Below the pieces are notes generated by a model. The model did no database searches and was not told the DNA's origin. It was given only the letters and a program-made list of their open reading frames with translations. 44,244 bases of DNA from Rubripirellula sp. (GTDB taxonomy: Bacteria > Planctomycetota > Planctomycetia > Pirellulales > Pirellulaceae), in assembly GCA_029213145.1 (NCBI GenBank), contig JARGNK010000003.1, forward strand, positions 58,007 to 102,250, in the 5' to 3' direction. Shown one piece after another: positions 8,354 through 17,604 of this stretch. Positions within the stretch are counted from its first letter, which is position 1; each line of letters starts with the position of its first letter. Made by a program: the position numbers and the translations under genes.

Positions 8354-10450
8354 CTATTGGATTGCTTCAACTGCCAATACTTTGACAGTTGAGTCATCCA
8401 CGATGCGTCCCAGCAACAAAACTTTTGTTTCTGTGGGAAAATCGGGGTCTTGCGTCAAGTTCAGCCTTGCGCCGTTGCTAAGCAACAAAGTCGTTTTGCC
8501 ATCGCTTTGGCTGATTTGGCCGGCAACCGCGACTCCTTCGAATTGACGGCGTCCGTGTTGAAGCCATTGCAGACCCGCATTTTCAATTTCCTCGATTGCC
8601 GATGATGTTGCAATCGTTTTGGCCAGTGCCTCAATGTCTTTACCGGGAATGGATCTGTCATCGCAAACTTCCGCGACTTTCAGATAGGTGTCACGAATCA
8701 AAACGTTACGTTTCTGATTTGCCCCTTCATATGTCGATAGCTGATTGACGAAGTCGGTGGCCCCACTTGTGGCTTGAATGATCGTTGCTGGCTCGGGTGA
8801 ATCACTTGTCTCGACCAAATCTCGTGATTCATTTGCCGCGGATCCCGCCACAACCGGTTCCGGAGTTTGTAGCTCTGACTCCGGATTGAAATTTGAATCG
8901 ATAGAATTGGGGGCATTCAATTCAGCGGAGACTTCGTCACGAGTCGTTGTTGGAGTCGGTGTGTCGGTTGGAAGTTCCAACGGTTCGGTGGAAATTTCAG
9001 CTTCGATTTCGGTGGTGGTCTCCTCGACGGCCTCTGCAATCTGCGTGTCGCCAGTCACATCGGTCGAAAGCCCAGTCACATCGGTCGAAAGCCCAGTCAC
9101 ATCGGTCGAAAGCCCATCCGCATCAAATGCTGGCGGGGATTCTGGAGTCGGGCCCGGGAGAGAATCGTCGGCTGCCGCTGGAGTGGTCGGATCGAAAGTT
9201 GTTGTGCCAATTATTTCTGAAGCGTCGATTCGCGGTGCATCAGATACCGGGGCTAAGACTGGTGATTCTTGCTTGAGAGGGACACTCGTTTCGGTTGCGA
9301 GTTGAGAAGCATCGTCGGCAAGATTCACGTTTTCTTCGGTGGTTTCTAGTTGAAGCGATTCGTTCTCGATCTTTTCAGTCGTTTTCGACGCTGGTTCAGT
9401 TGAAACTATGCCGGCTGAGGAAGGAGTTTGCTCGGCCGACGACACTGGATTTGTCGCTGCCGTGAGTTGGGTTTCAAGACCGGCGGGCGTAGGATTCAAG
9501 TCTCTGTCAGCGTCGAAATCTGGATTGAGGAGGGTGATCGCATCTAACGTTGAATTCGGCGCGGTTTGGGGTGTTGTTCCAGGAAGGCTCGTCGTATTCG
9601 ATTCGCCAATTTCATTCGCTGAAGACTCATCGGTGGGAGCTGAGACGGAATCTTTTTTCTCGTCAGGCGTCACGTCTTGCGGGCTTGCTTCAGAACTCGT
9701 CTCGCCATTTGTCGCTCCTGATTGCAGTGTTGGTTGAGCAGCATTAAGGATGCTTTGTAGCGCTTCATCGCTTGGTTCGGTGGTGGGTTCTGCCTCCTCG
9801 GATCTCATCAATGATTGACCGAATGGTCGGTCGTACGATCGCTCGCCAATATTTCCCATGGGAGCTGCGATCACGCCTGATCCAGAGTCCTGACTGCCAC
9901 CATTGAATGGCCAGAAACCCCAGTCAGGTGTTTTGCCCATCAGCATCAAGATACCACCGGCGATTGGTAAGGCTGCAAGTCCACCAAGCACCACGCCAAT
10001 GGCGGTGCGGATTCCTGAACCTTTTTTCCTTTGGCGACTGGGAGCCCGTGTCAAAATTGGTTCTTGACCAGCCGTTCCCATCTCGTCCATGCTGGGCACA
10101 GGGTCGGTACCGCGAACACTCCATTGTTCGCCATCGAGATACTCTGTACCTGCCTCGCGGTCATCAATTGACAAATCGGCCCATTGTGCTGTACCGCTTT
10201 CAGCACTTGATCCAGTGTCTACGCCATGAATTTGGTCAAGCCCTTGTTCTGGTTGAGGCGTAGGCGACGCAATATCAAGTGGGCTGCCGTCGGCGCCGAC
10301 AACTCCCAAAACTGGTGGCAGGTGATCAATGACTTCGGACAGCGCGAATTGTTCTTGGCACCACGGACAAACCGCCTGAGCATCCTCTGGCAGCGAGCCG
10401 GTCGGGATACGAAACGTTTCTTGGCATCTTGGACACGGGGTGACAATCAT
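8354..10450 (-). CDS. Zinc-ribbon, single-membrane-span protein with long acidic repeat-bearing region
   Basis: The product is 698 residues when started at ATG 10450, which has GAGAG a few bases upstream; a TTG at 10462 is the alternative. It opens with a CPRC...CPWC zinc ribbon (C6, C9, C28, C31) of the type seen in planctomycete MJ0042-like N-termini. A polar part and a basic RQRKKGSG stretch precede one membrane segment (about residues 145-170). Residues 175 to about 580 are a Ser/Thr/Pro/Glu-rich, low-complexity, probably disordered region that includes the seven-residue unit GLSTDVT three times in exact DNA copies. The last 120 residues (from ATDFVNQLSTYEG to KVLAVEAI) are folded-looking and unique. 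The layout suggests a cytoplasmic ribbon, a membrane anchor and a long outer arm. No function can be assigned. The gene overlaps none and lies 35 bases from the next one. Confidence 0.85.
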   Translation of the reverse strand: MIVTPCPRCQETFRIPTGSLPEDAQAVCPWCQEQFALSEVIDHLPPVLGVVGADGSPLDIASPTPQPEQGLDQIHGVDTGSSAESGTAQWADLSIDDREAGTEYLDGEQWSVRGTDPVPSMDEMGTAGQEPILTRAPSRQRKKGSGIRTAIGVVLGGLAALPIAGGILMLMGKTPDWGFWPFNGGSQDSGSGVIAAPMGNIGERSYDRPFGQSLMRSEEAEPTTEPSDEALQSILNAAQPTLQSGATNGETSSEASPQDVTPDEKKDSVSAPTDESSANEIGESNTTSLPGTTPQTAPNSTLDAITLLNPDFDADRDLNPTPAGLETQLTAATNPVSSAEQTPSSAGIVSTEPASKTTEKIENESLQLETTEENVNLADDASQLATETSVPLKQESPVLAPVSDAPRIDASEIIGTTTFDPTTPAAADDSLPGPTPESPPAFDADGLSTDVTGLSTDVTGLSTDVTGDTQIAEAVEETTTEIEAEISTEPLELPTDTPTPTTTRDEVSAELNAPNSIDSNFNPESELQTPEPVVAGSAANESRDLVETSDSPEPATIIQATSGATDFVNQLSTYEGANQKRNVLIRDTYLKVAEVCDDRSIPGKDIEALAKTIATSSAIEEIENAGLQWLQHGRRQFEGVAVAGQISQSDGKTTLLLSNGARLNLTQDPDFPTETKVLLLGRIVDDSTVKVLAVEAIQ
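9052..9114. repeat. Three exact 21-bp tandem repeats inside the zinc-ribbon protein gene
   Basis: Three back-to-back identical 21-base units occupy 9052-9072, 9073-9093 and 9094-9114. Because the unit is a multiple of three it stays in frame and encodes GLSTDVT three times. The exact identity at the DNA level, including third codon positions, points to recent slippage or unequal exchange rather than old repeat divergence. Confidence 0.95.
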
Positions 10451-10529
10451 CGGCACTCTCAAGATCGGCTGGTGAGGATTAGAAATTGTACCTCACATTT
10501 GGGTGCTTCAGCAGACCGTTGCCGCGGCC

Positions 10530-12059
10530 CTATCCTCGTGGCAAATCATACAACCGGCCGAGTTTTTCCGTCAAATACGCTGTTAGCGGTTCCGCCGATA
10601 GCGGGGATCCACAGGCGCGTTGGACCAGTTCGTTGCCGCTGAAGCATCGACCATGGAAGTGAATTCGCTGATGTAACCAATCAAGCAGCGGCCGAAACTC
10701 ACCGCGAGCAAGCAATTCGTCCAGGTCTCCAATCTGCTCCGTTGCGGTCGCAAAAAGCTGTGCCGCCGCTAGGTTGCCAAGTGTGTAGGTCGGGAAGTAA
10801 CCGAACAGACCGGCACTCCAGTGGACATCTTGTAAAACACCATCAGCATCCGAGTCGGGGCGGATTCCCAAATCGCTTTCGTATCGCGCATTCCATGCTT
10901 CAGGGAGATCATCAATTGGGAGCGAGCCTTCAATTAACTCTCGTTCCAGGTCAAATCGGATCAGGATATGCAGATTGTAGGTTGCTTCATCTGCTTCGAC
11001 GCGAATCAGGCTGGGGCGAACGGCGTTGATCGCAAAGTAGAAAGAATCAAGTCCGACTTCATCGAGTTGGGGTGAAAAAGTCTGTTGGGTATCGCGGTAT
11101 AGCCATTGCCAAAATGCCTGACTGCGGCCCACTTGGTTTTCCCAAAGCCTCGATTGCGACTCGTGAATGCCAAGTGAGGCATAGGATCCTGGTGGTAGAC
11201 CGAACCAATCTGTTCTCAAGCCTTGTTCATAGGTGCCATGTCCTGCTTCGTGCAAAGTGCCGAATAGTCCCGAAGAAAGAACGTGCGGATCGTAACGCGT
11301 CAAGATTCGGCAATCGTGTGGCCCAAGCGTTGTGCAAAAGGGATGAGAGGTTTCGTCGAGTCGTCCGCGGTCAAAGTCAAATCCGATGGCTTCTGCAACG
11401 CGATGGCTGAAATCACGTTGGTCTTGCACCGGGAAAACCCCTTCGATGGCTTTCAGGTTAGGCTGTTTTTCTGATTGAGTTACCTGTTCGATCAGTTTCA
11501 CCAAAGGGCGCCGAACACGCTCGAAGACTTGCTGCAGGTCCTCGACACTCGCGTTCGGTTCGTATTCATCCATCAGGGCTTCGTAGGCGGACCGATCGGT
11601 GCCCTCGCAAAGCCGCTCGCCAGCCTCGCGTTTCAAGTCGAGGATTTCATTCAGCGTGTTTCGAAACAGGCTGAAATCGTCGGATTTTCGCGCTTCGTCC
11701 CAAACCTGTTGCCCGCGTACGGTTGCTTCAGCTGTTCGTTGCACCAGATCGTTTGGTAATTTTCGATCGCGATCCCAGTCTCGATGCAAACATTCGACGG
11801 TGGCGCGAATGTCGCTATGAGGATTGTGGTCGGTGGCATGTCCCATCAGCCAAGTAAGATCGTCGCCGTAGGAACTGTCTGTCCGAATGCCATGGACGAT
11901 GGCTCGGAGCGAAGCGACTTGATTGGCCCGGTATTCACCGGCGGCGTGCGGTAAGCCGGTACGTTCGTCCCATTCAAGCGTGTCTGCGGCAGTTTGTAAC
12001 TGCATGGCTTCTCGTGCACGCTGACAGACAGAATCAAAACGAGATTGAAAATCGGGCAT
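10530..12059 (-). CDS. M32-family metallocarboxypeptidase (carboxypeptidase Taq type)
   Basis: The 509-residue product matches the usual length of M32 zinc carboxypeptidases (about 500). The zinc site is in GTLHEAGHGTYEQGL (HEAGH at about residues 267-271) and is followed by the family-typical LGIHESQSRLWENQVGRS, which supplies the third ligand (E in HESQSRLWEN). Other family landmarks are TRYDPHVLSSGLFGTLHE, FYFAINAVRPSLIRVEADEATYNLHI and the C-terminal WSAGLFGYFPTYTLGNLAAAQL. It would cleave amino acids from the C-terminus of peptides in the cytoplasm; there is no signal peptide. Start ATG at 12059. It is flanked by unrelated genes with gaps over 60 bases and appears to be a single-gene unit or the second gene after the small hypothetical gene upstream. 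Confidence 0.96.
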   Translation of the reverse strand: MPDFQSRFDSVCQRAREAMQLQTAADTLEWDERTGLPHAAGEYRANQVASLRAIVHGIRTDSSYGDDLTWLMGHATDHNPHSDIRATVECLHRDWDRDRKLPNDLVQRTAEATVRGQQVWDEARKSDDFSLFRNTLNEILDLKREAGERLCEGTDRSAYEALMDEYEPNASVEDLQQVFERVRRPLVKLIEQVTQSEKQPNLKAIEGVFPVQDQRDFSHRVAEAIGFDFDRGRLDETSHPFCTTLGPHDCRILTRYDPHVLSSGLFGTLHEAGHGTYEQGLRTDWFGLPPGSYASLGIHESQSRLWENQVGRSQAFWQWLYRDTQQTFSPQLDEVGLDSFYFAINAVRPSLIRVEADEATYNLHILIRFDLERELIEGSLPIDDLPEAWNARYESDLGIRPDSDADGVLQDVHWSAGLFGYFPTYTLGNLAAAQLFATATEQIGDLDELLARGEFRPLLDWLHQRIHFHGRCFSGNELVQRACGSPLSAEPLTAYLTEKLGRLYDLPRG

Positions 12060-12166
12060 GGTAGCAGTTGTCCTGGGAATTCATGATCGCTGTTAGATCA
12101 TTGCTCCCGCAAGGACGTGCGCAAAGATGCCTAGCACTGAAATTGGTTTCAGGAATTCGATCGCGT

Positions 12167-12715
12167 TTAAGAAATCAGCAAGCCATTGCCATTTGATTCG
12201 CCTTCTTCCCATTCGCGACGCACCTCACGCAAACCGTAAGCACACATTTCAAATTGGTCACTTAAGGATTGCAGCAGATCGCTCGATGGACGATCGTGGC
12301 CACCTTCGATTTCGGCAGCGATCGCATACGCTCGCTTGCCTTGCCGGCAGTAATCCAAGAATCCGTCTTTGGTTTCATGGGGACGCATGCGGCGGAGACT
12401 CTCAGGGTACATACCCGACCAAAAAAGCGTGAAGTCACCGATATGGCGATGGACTTCGCGACGTGCCAAGCCGATTCGATTTTCCGCCTCGCAAAGCATC
12501 TGGAAAATCTCAGTTGCTGGGCGCCCATCTGAGTGGCGGACTTTGTGTAGCGAATCGAATCTCACGAATCTCAGCATCATATCGGTGAGGTAATCGAACA
12601 GTTGGACGTCTGCCACGCCCAGCTTTGACTGGAAAATACACTCATTCAAACCGCTGAAGAAGCGTTCGATGGTCGATCGCTTCGTCACCTCGTTTGGAGT
12701 CTTTTCAGGCTCCAT
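12167..12715 (-). CDS. Hypothetical helical protein, 182 residues
   Basis: I do not recognise this protein. The ATG at 12715 is preferred because GGGAGG lies six to seven bases upstream; an upstream GTG-type start would add 26 residues of poor character and run into the region before the amidohydrolase gene. The protein reads as nearly all helical and rich in Arg, Glu and Met (for example VQLFDYLTDMMLRFVRF and REVHRHIGDFTLFWSGMYPE). No signal peptide, membrane segment or metal-binding motif is clear. It is divergently placed from the amidohydrolase gene, with about 260 bases between the start codons, and lies about 107 bases upstream of the M32 peptidase gene on the same strand. Codon pattern and ribosome-binding site support a real gene. 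Confidence 0.75.
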   Translation of the reverse strand: MEPEKTPNEVTKRSTIERFFSGLNECIFQSKLGVADVQLFDYLTDMMLRFVRFDSLHKVRHSDGRPATEIFQMLCEAENRIGLARREVHRHIGDFTLFWSGMYPESLRRMRPHETKDGFLDYCRQGKRAYAIAAEIEGGHDRPSSDLLQSLSDQFEMCAYGLREVRREWEEGESNGNGLLIS

Positions 12716-12976
12716 GATTAGCCTCCCAAGTTCTCCCTTACGGACTACATCGTCTGGAGATCCATGTTGATTGCGGTGTGTGACCCGGGTCAAGTGAATT
12801 TATCGGTGAATCCACCCCTCACCTCCTATTGTACGTCGAATCTTTCGATCTGGCCGGCAATCCTGCTCGATCTGTTTAACTATGCTAAGTATGTTCGCCA
12901 CACGCTCAGAATATATGAAACGTGGATCGGGTTTCTCCGTTGCACATTCTCACCCCACTTTCGGAAAAACAAGCCT

Positions 12977-15900
12977 GTGTTGAGAAGTTTTACCTTTTCG
13001 ATTTTGCCGCTGATGCTGATTTTGGTTGCCGAGTTGGCGGTGGCTCAAAGTCCAACGGTGGCCGATCCCATCGTTGGACTTCGTGATCGTCGACCAACCG
13101 GTTATGCATTGGTTGGGGCCGATGTGATCACGCAGCCTGGTTCTCTGATTCAAAATGCGACCATTCTTATCGAAGGAGGATCGATTCTCGGTGTCTCGGA
13201 GGGTCTGAGTATCCCAGCGGGATTTCAGGTGATTGATTGTCAAGGCAAGCGAGTTTACGCAGGACTGATTGATGCTTTTAGCGAACTGAATGTAACGCTT
13301 GCTGACCAACAGCCAGGTTATTGGAATAGTAATGTCACGCCTCAGCGGAGCGTTGCGATTGCAGTTGCGAAGGATCCGATCGATCAATCCGCGAAGTTGC
13401 GGTCGCAGGGGATCACAACGCGTTTGGTTGCCCCACAAGGCGGGATCGTCAAGGGAACGAGTTGTGTGGTGCAGTTGGGGTCTGACGCGGGACAGCGATT
13501 GCTGATTGCCAAGACTTGGCATCACTTGCAATTAACTGTTCCGAGGACAGGATCACGTCCGAGGTATCCGAACTCGCCGATGGGCGCCACTGCCCTGCTC
13601 CGTCAATCACTATACGACGCTCAGTGGTACCGCCGGGCTTGGACAGCCTATCGAGCGCAGCCAACATTGCCACGGCCCGAGAACAATCGGGCTTTGCAAG
13701 TGTTAGCCGATGCAATCGATGTTGATACCTTTGTGATTGATGCTCAGAATGAGCGGATGGCAATTCGAGCGGGTAAGGTTGCCGATGAATTCTCGCTGAA
13801 ATGGATTCTGCGCGGCTCGGGACGTGAGTATCGCCAACTAGACGAAATTGCGGCGATGAATCGAGCCGTTCTTGTGCCCGTTGATTTTCCGGAAGCCCCC
13901 AAAGTTCAATCGGCCGAAGCAGCCCGAGGTACTTCGCTTCAAGAACTGTTGCACTGGGACTTGGCTCCGCAGAATCCGGCGCGGCTTCATGAAGCAGGCC
14001 TCACGATTTGTTTGACGACCGATGGTTTAGACGACCCAGGAAAGTTTCTCGCAATGGTGCGTGTCGCCGTTGAGCGGGGTCTGGATGCCGATGCAGCACT
14101 GGCAGCAGTGACCACCAGTCCGGCGATGTTACTTGGTCTTGATTCGCAAGTCGGCCGTGTGCGACCTGGCATGCTAGCCAGTTTGGTGATTTGTGATGGA
14201 GATCTTTGGAATTCCGAGACAAAAGTGAAGGAGTGTTGGGTAGCCGGCGAGAGGTTCGTTATTTCGCAAGGCACGAAGGCGGACGATTCGTTGGCAGGCG
14301 AATGGAAAACAACCCTTCGGGCGGACAAAGTTGAAGCGGAACTAATGCTTGAAGTTAAACAAGCAGATGGCAAGATTTCTGGCCAAATCGAGGTTGGCCA
14401 GCCGAAGCGCAGCCGGGGCAAGAAAAAGATCGAATCGACTCCTAAGACCGCCAAACTCGAAAACGTGGTTCGCGGCCGAGATCGGCTGACGGCAATGTTG
14501 GATCTGGAAGAAATCGTCCCGGAATTACCCCCTGGGCAGTCGCAATTGACGATCGTTACGGTCGATGCAGCATCGGCAGCGGTTGAGGTGTTCGCAGCGT
14601 TACGCTTGCCTGACGGAAAGACGGTCGACTTGCGGATGCAGCGACAAGTTCAGGTGTCGACCGAACCGGAAAGCGTGGTGAATGCCGAGTCGGATCAATC
14701 GAAGGATGATGGACAGTCGGATGAAACCGAAAAAGATCAGGCAGAGAAGGATCAAGCCGAGCCACACCGCCTTGCCGAAGTCGACACAGATTCGAGTACA
14801 CCAACGCTGATCCCGTTGGGCGCTTATGGGCTAACAGAACGCGTGAGTGAACAGCCGACCGTCGTGTTTCGCGGCGCAACGGTTTGGACCTGCGACCAAC
14901 AGGGAAAGCTTGAAGAAGCGGATGTGCTGGTTCGCGATGGAAAAATTGTTGCTGTTGGTCGCTCGATCGAAATACCGAAAGGGTGCCAGGTGATCGATGT
15001 TCATGGGAAGCATATCACACCGGGATTGATTGATTGTCACTCCCACATGGGAACCGATGGTGGTGTCAACGAATCTGGCCAGGCGGTCACGGCCGAAGTT
15101 CGAATTGGCGATTTCATCGATAACACTGATATTCAGATCTTTAGGCAGTTGGCTGGTGGTTTGACAACCTCCAATATCCTGCACGGATCTGCCAATCCAA
15201 TCGGCGGGCAAAATCAAGTCGTCAAGCTCCGTTGGGGTGAAACGATGGACGGATTGCGAATGCGTGAGGCGCCAGCGGGAATCAAGTTCGCATTAGGTGA
15301 AAACGTAAAACGTTCTCAGAGCCGTTATCCAAATACACGCATGGGCGTGGAGCAAGTCATTCGCGATCAATTGCTCGCTGCTCGTGAATACCAGACGCAT
15401 TGGCGAAACTGGGATCAAGGTATCCGCGATCGACTGCCACCTCGCGTTGATTTACAGTTGCAGGCATTGGCGGAAGTTCAGCGCGGCGAACGCTGGATAC
15501 ATTGTCATAGTTACCGCCAAGACGAGATCGTTGCTACTTTGTCAGTATTGGAGGAGTTCGGTGTCCAGATCGGCACCCTGCAGCACATCTTGGAGGGCTA
15601 CAAAATTGCTGATCGGATGGCCAAGCATGGAGCGATGGCGTCTGCATTCTCAGATTGGTGGGCATACAAATTCGAAGTCTATGACGCCATTCCTTACAAC
15701 GGTGCAGTGATGCACGAGCAGGGTGTTGTCGTTTCGTTCAATAGTGACGACCGCGAACTGGCACGGCATATGAACACGGAAGCCGCCAAAGCTACCAAGT
15801 ACGGAGGTGTTCCAGAGGAAGAAGCGCTGAAGTTTGTGACACTCAATCCAGCCAAGCAGTTGCGTATCGATCAGTACGTGGGATCGCTGGCTCCAGGAAA

Positions 15901-16207
15901 ACACGCAGATTTGGTCGTTTGGAGTGGACGTCCTCTCTCTACTTTGACGCGCTGTGAGCAAACATGGATCGATGGCAAAAAATATTTTGATTTAGAAACA
16001 GAGCGGCAATTGCGAGACCGTGATGCGGATTTGAAAGCCAGACTGATTCAGAAGGTTATCAATGGCGGTCCGCCGGGTAGAAATTCGAAGAAAGACGTAG
16101 TTGCCGAGGAGGACCGCTGGGATCGATTTGATGCCTTTTGTACGGCTCATGGTTCTGCTCAGGCCGGGAATAAGCAAATGGAAACGAGCAAAAAGGGGGC
16201 TAAGTAA
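12977..16207 (+). CDS. Secreted tandem amidohydrolase: inactive-looking N-terminal module and intact C-terminal module
   Basis: With the GTG at 12977 (or the TTG at 12980) the product is about 1076 residues and starts with a good signal peptide ending in AVAQS. The open frame extends further upstream but that part has no protein character. Two amidohydrolase modules follow. The first (about 30-440) has the surrounding sequence (VYAGLIDAFSELN) but not the HxH metal site. After a beta-rich spacer and a charged stretch (DQAEKDQAEPH) comes the second module (about 625-1040), with GLIDCHSHMGTD (H688, H690), a candidate bridging Lys in APAGIKFALG, His in WIHCHSYR, His in GTLQHILEGYK and Asp in VSFNSDDRE, all consistent with an imidazolonepropionase/prolidase-like metal hydrolase. 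Both modules share a PN(S/T)xMG...Q(S/L) segment, so they arose by duplication. The stop overlaps the start of the next gene by one base (TAATG), so translation is likely coupled. Confidence 0.9.
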   Translation: MLRSFTFSILPLMLILVAELAVAQSPTVADPIVGLRDRRPTGYALVGADVITQPGSLIQNATILIEGGSILGVSEGLSIPAGFQVIDCQGKRVYAGLIDAFSELNVTLADQQPGYWNSNVTPQRSVAIAVAKDPIDQSAKLRSQGITTRLVAPQGGIVKGTSCVVQLGSDAGQRLLIAKTWHHLQLTVPRTGSRPRYPNSPMGATALLRQSLYDAQWYRRAWTAYRAQPTLPRPENNRALQVLADAIDVDTFVIDAQNERMAIRAGKVADEFSLKWILRGSGREYRQLDEIAAMNRAVLVPVDFPEAPKVQSAEAARGTSLQELLHWDLAPQNPARLHEAGLTICLTTDGLDDPGKFLAMVRVAVERGLDADAALAAVTTSPAMLLGLDSQVGRVRPGMLASLVICDGDLWNSETKVKECWVAGERFVISQGTKADDSLAGEWKTTLRADKVEAELMLEVKQADGKISGQIEVGQPKRSRGKKKIESTPKTAKLENVVRGRDRLTAMLDLEEIVPELPPGQSQLTIVTVDAASAAVEVFAALRLPDGKTVDLRMQRQVQVSTEPESVVNAESDQSKDDGQSDETEKDQAEKDQAEPHRLAEVDTDSSTPTLIPLGAYGLTERVSEQPTVVFRGATVWTCDQQGKLEEADVLVRDGKIVAVGRSIEIPKGCQVIDVHGKHITPGLIDCHSHMGTDGGVNESGQAVTAEVRIGDFIDNTDIQIFRQLAGGLTTSNILHGSANPIGGQNQVVKLRWGETMDGLRMREAPAGIKFALGENVKRSQSRYPNTRMGVEQVIRDQLLAAREYQTHWRNWDQGIRDRLPPRVDLQLQALAEVQRGERWIHCHSYRQDEIVATLSVLEEFGVQIGTLQHILEGYKIADRMAKHGAMASAFSDWWAYKFEVYDAIPYNGAVMHEQGVVVSFNSDDRELARHMNTEAAKATKYGGVPEEEALKFVTLNPAKQLRIDQYVGSLAPGKHADLVVWSGRPLSTLTRCEQTWIDGKKYFDLETERQLRDRDADLKARLIQKVINGGPPGRNSKKDVVAEEDRWDRFDAFCTAHGSAQAGNKQMETSKKGAK

Positions 16208-17499
16208 TGAAATTCTTCACGAGCCTACTTGGTCTTTTTACGGTCAGTATTGCGGTTGCACACGATCAAATTCCCGGTGCACCTCAAACGGTGCCGATTG
16301 TCATCGAGGGAGGGACGATCCATGTCATCGACGGCCCCGATATCGAAAATGGGCAAGTGTTATTTGAGAATGGAAAGATCACTGCCGTTGGGAAGAGTCT
16401 TAAGCTTCCTGATCGCACGTTCCATGTGAATGCCAGCGGCAAGCACGTCTATCCTGGTTTGATCGAGTGCATGACCGATATTGGTTTGCGAGAAATCTCG
16501 GCAGTTGATGAAACGGATGACCGTACCGAATACGGCAGTCTCAATCCAAATGCGCGATCTTGGGTGGCAGTGAATCCTGATAGCGAGTTAATTCCGGTTG
16601 CACGGGCGGGAGGCGTACTGGTCGGTATGACCGCACCCCGAGGTCGGTACCTGCGCGGCCAATCCGCTGTGTTGTATCTGGATGGATGGACCGTGAGTGA
16701 TATGGCGCTGCGAGCTCCGGCGGCGCTGTGCGTCGATTGGAGGTATCTCCATCCGCGCGACAGTGATGACAAAAAGCAAGCTGAACAGAGAGACGAAAAA
16801 TGGAAGGAACTTGATGAATTGCTTGATCAGACGCGTCGCTATCGTGATGCTCGTCGCGATCGTTCCGATCAAACACAGATCAATGTTCGCCTGGAAAGTT
16901 TGCTGCCACTGGTCGACGGTAAATTGCCATTGTTAGCGGAGGCCGATTCACAGTCTGCAATTGAATCAGCTGTTGCCTATGCTCAATCACAAGGTTTAAA
17001 GCTAATCATATACGGTGGCTACGAAGCTGACGCCTGTGCGGAATTACTGAAACGTTTCAAGGTCCCTGTCATCGTGGCCGGTGTTTATCGGTTACCTCGC
17101 TATCGCGATGATCCCTACGACGCTTCGTACACTTTGCCGGAGCGACTTCGGGAAGCTGGAGTCTCATTTGCCATCGGTGGGTCGGGAACAGTATCGCCGG
17201 GTGGCGCCGCCGCGATGCGGAACTTGCCTTATCATGCCGCCTGCGCTGTTGCGTACGGTTTACCACACGACGAGGCCCTGCGGTCGATCACTTTGTCAGC
17301 CGCCGAGATCCTCGGTGTGGAGGATCGCATTGGATCAATCAAGGTTGGAAAAGACGCCTCGCTGATTATCACAGATGGTGACATTTTGGAAACGGAAAGC
17401 CATGTGACCGAAGCTTATATTCAAGGCCGCGTGGTAGATCTCGGAAGCCGGCACAAAATGCTCTACGAGAAATACCAACGAAAATATCGGCAGCGATAG
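16207..17499 (+). CDS. Secreted amidohydrolase-like protein lacking the metal-binding motif
   Basis: The 430-residue product has a signal peptide (hydrophobic LLGLFTVSIAVA, residues about 6-17). It then follows the amidohydrolase plan: an N-terminal beta part (IENGQVLFENGKITAVG), the expected metal-site position reading YPGLIECMTDIGLRE instead of the usual GLIDxHxH, a middle part and a C-terminal SAAEILGVEDRIGSIKVGKDASLIITDGD. The HxH pair is absent and no later His-x-Asp set is clear, so it is probably not a metal-dependent hydrolase by itself. It may pair with the upstream enzyme as a non-catalytic subunit; the one-base stop/start overlap and matching secretion signals support joint production in a fixed ratio. 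A substrate cannot be named. Convergent with the DUF389 gene, about 105 bases away. Confidence 0.88.
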   Translation: MKFFTSLLGLFTVSIAVAHDQIPGAPQTVPIVIEGGTIHVIDGPDIENGQVLFENGKITAVGKSLKLPDRTFHVNASGKHVYPGLIECMTDIGLREISAVDETDDRTEYGSLNPNARSWVAVNPDSELIPVARAGGVLVGMTAPRGRYLRGQSAVLYLDGWTVSDMALRAPAALCVDWRYLHPRDSDDKKQAEQRDEKWKELDELLDQTRRYRDARRDRSDQTQINVRLESLLPLVDGKLPLLAEADSQSAIESAVAYAQSQGLKLIIYGGYEADACAELLKRFKVPVIVAGVYRLPRYRDDPYDASYTLPERLREAGVSFAIGGSGTVSPGGAAAMRNLPYHAACAVAYGLPHDEALRSITLSAAEILGVEDRIGSIKVGKDASLIITDGDILETESHVTEAYIQGRVVDLGSRHKMLYEKYQRKYRQR

Positions 17500-17604
17500 T
17501 TGACTCCGTATTGCTGCCTAAGGTGGGGCAGTCTTGCGGATCGGACGTGAGCTCGTTGCGTTGGCGATCTGCTTGGGCAATTCGCAAGATGATTTTGCTG
17601 GGAC

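Noticed and set aside
12764..12976. Upstream extension of the tandem amidohydrolase frame
   Set aside because: The 71 extra residues have no protein character and would put the signal peptide inside the chain; the start at 12977 or 12980 puts it at the N-terminus.
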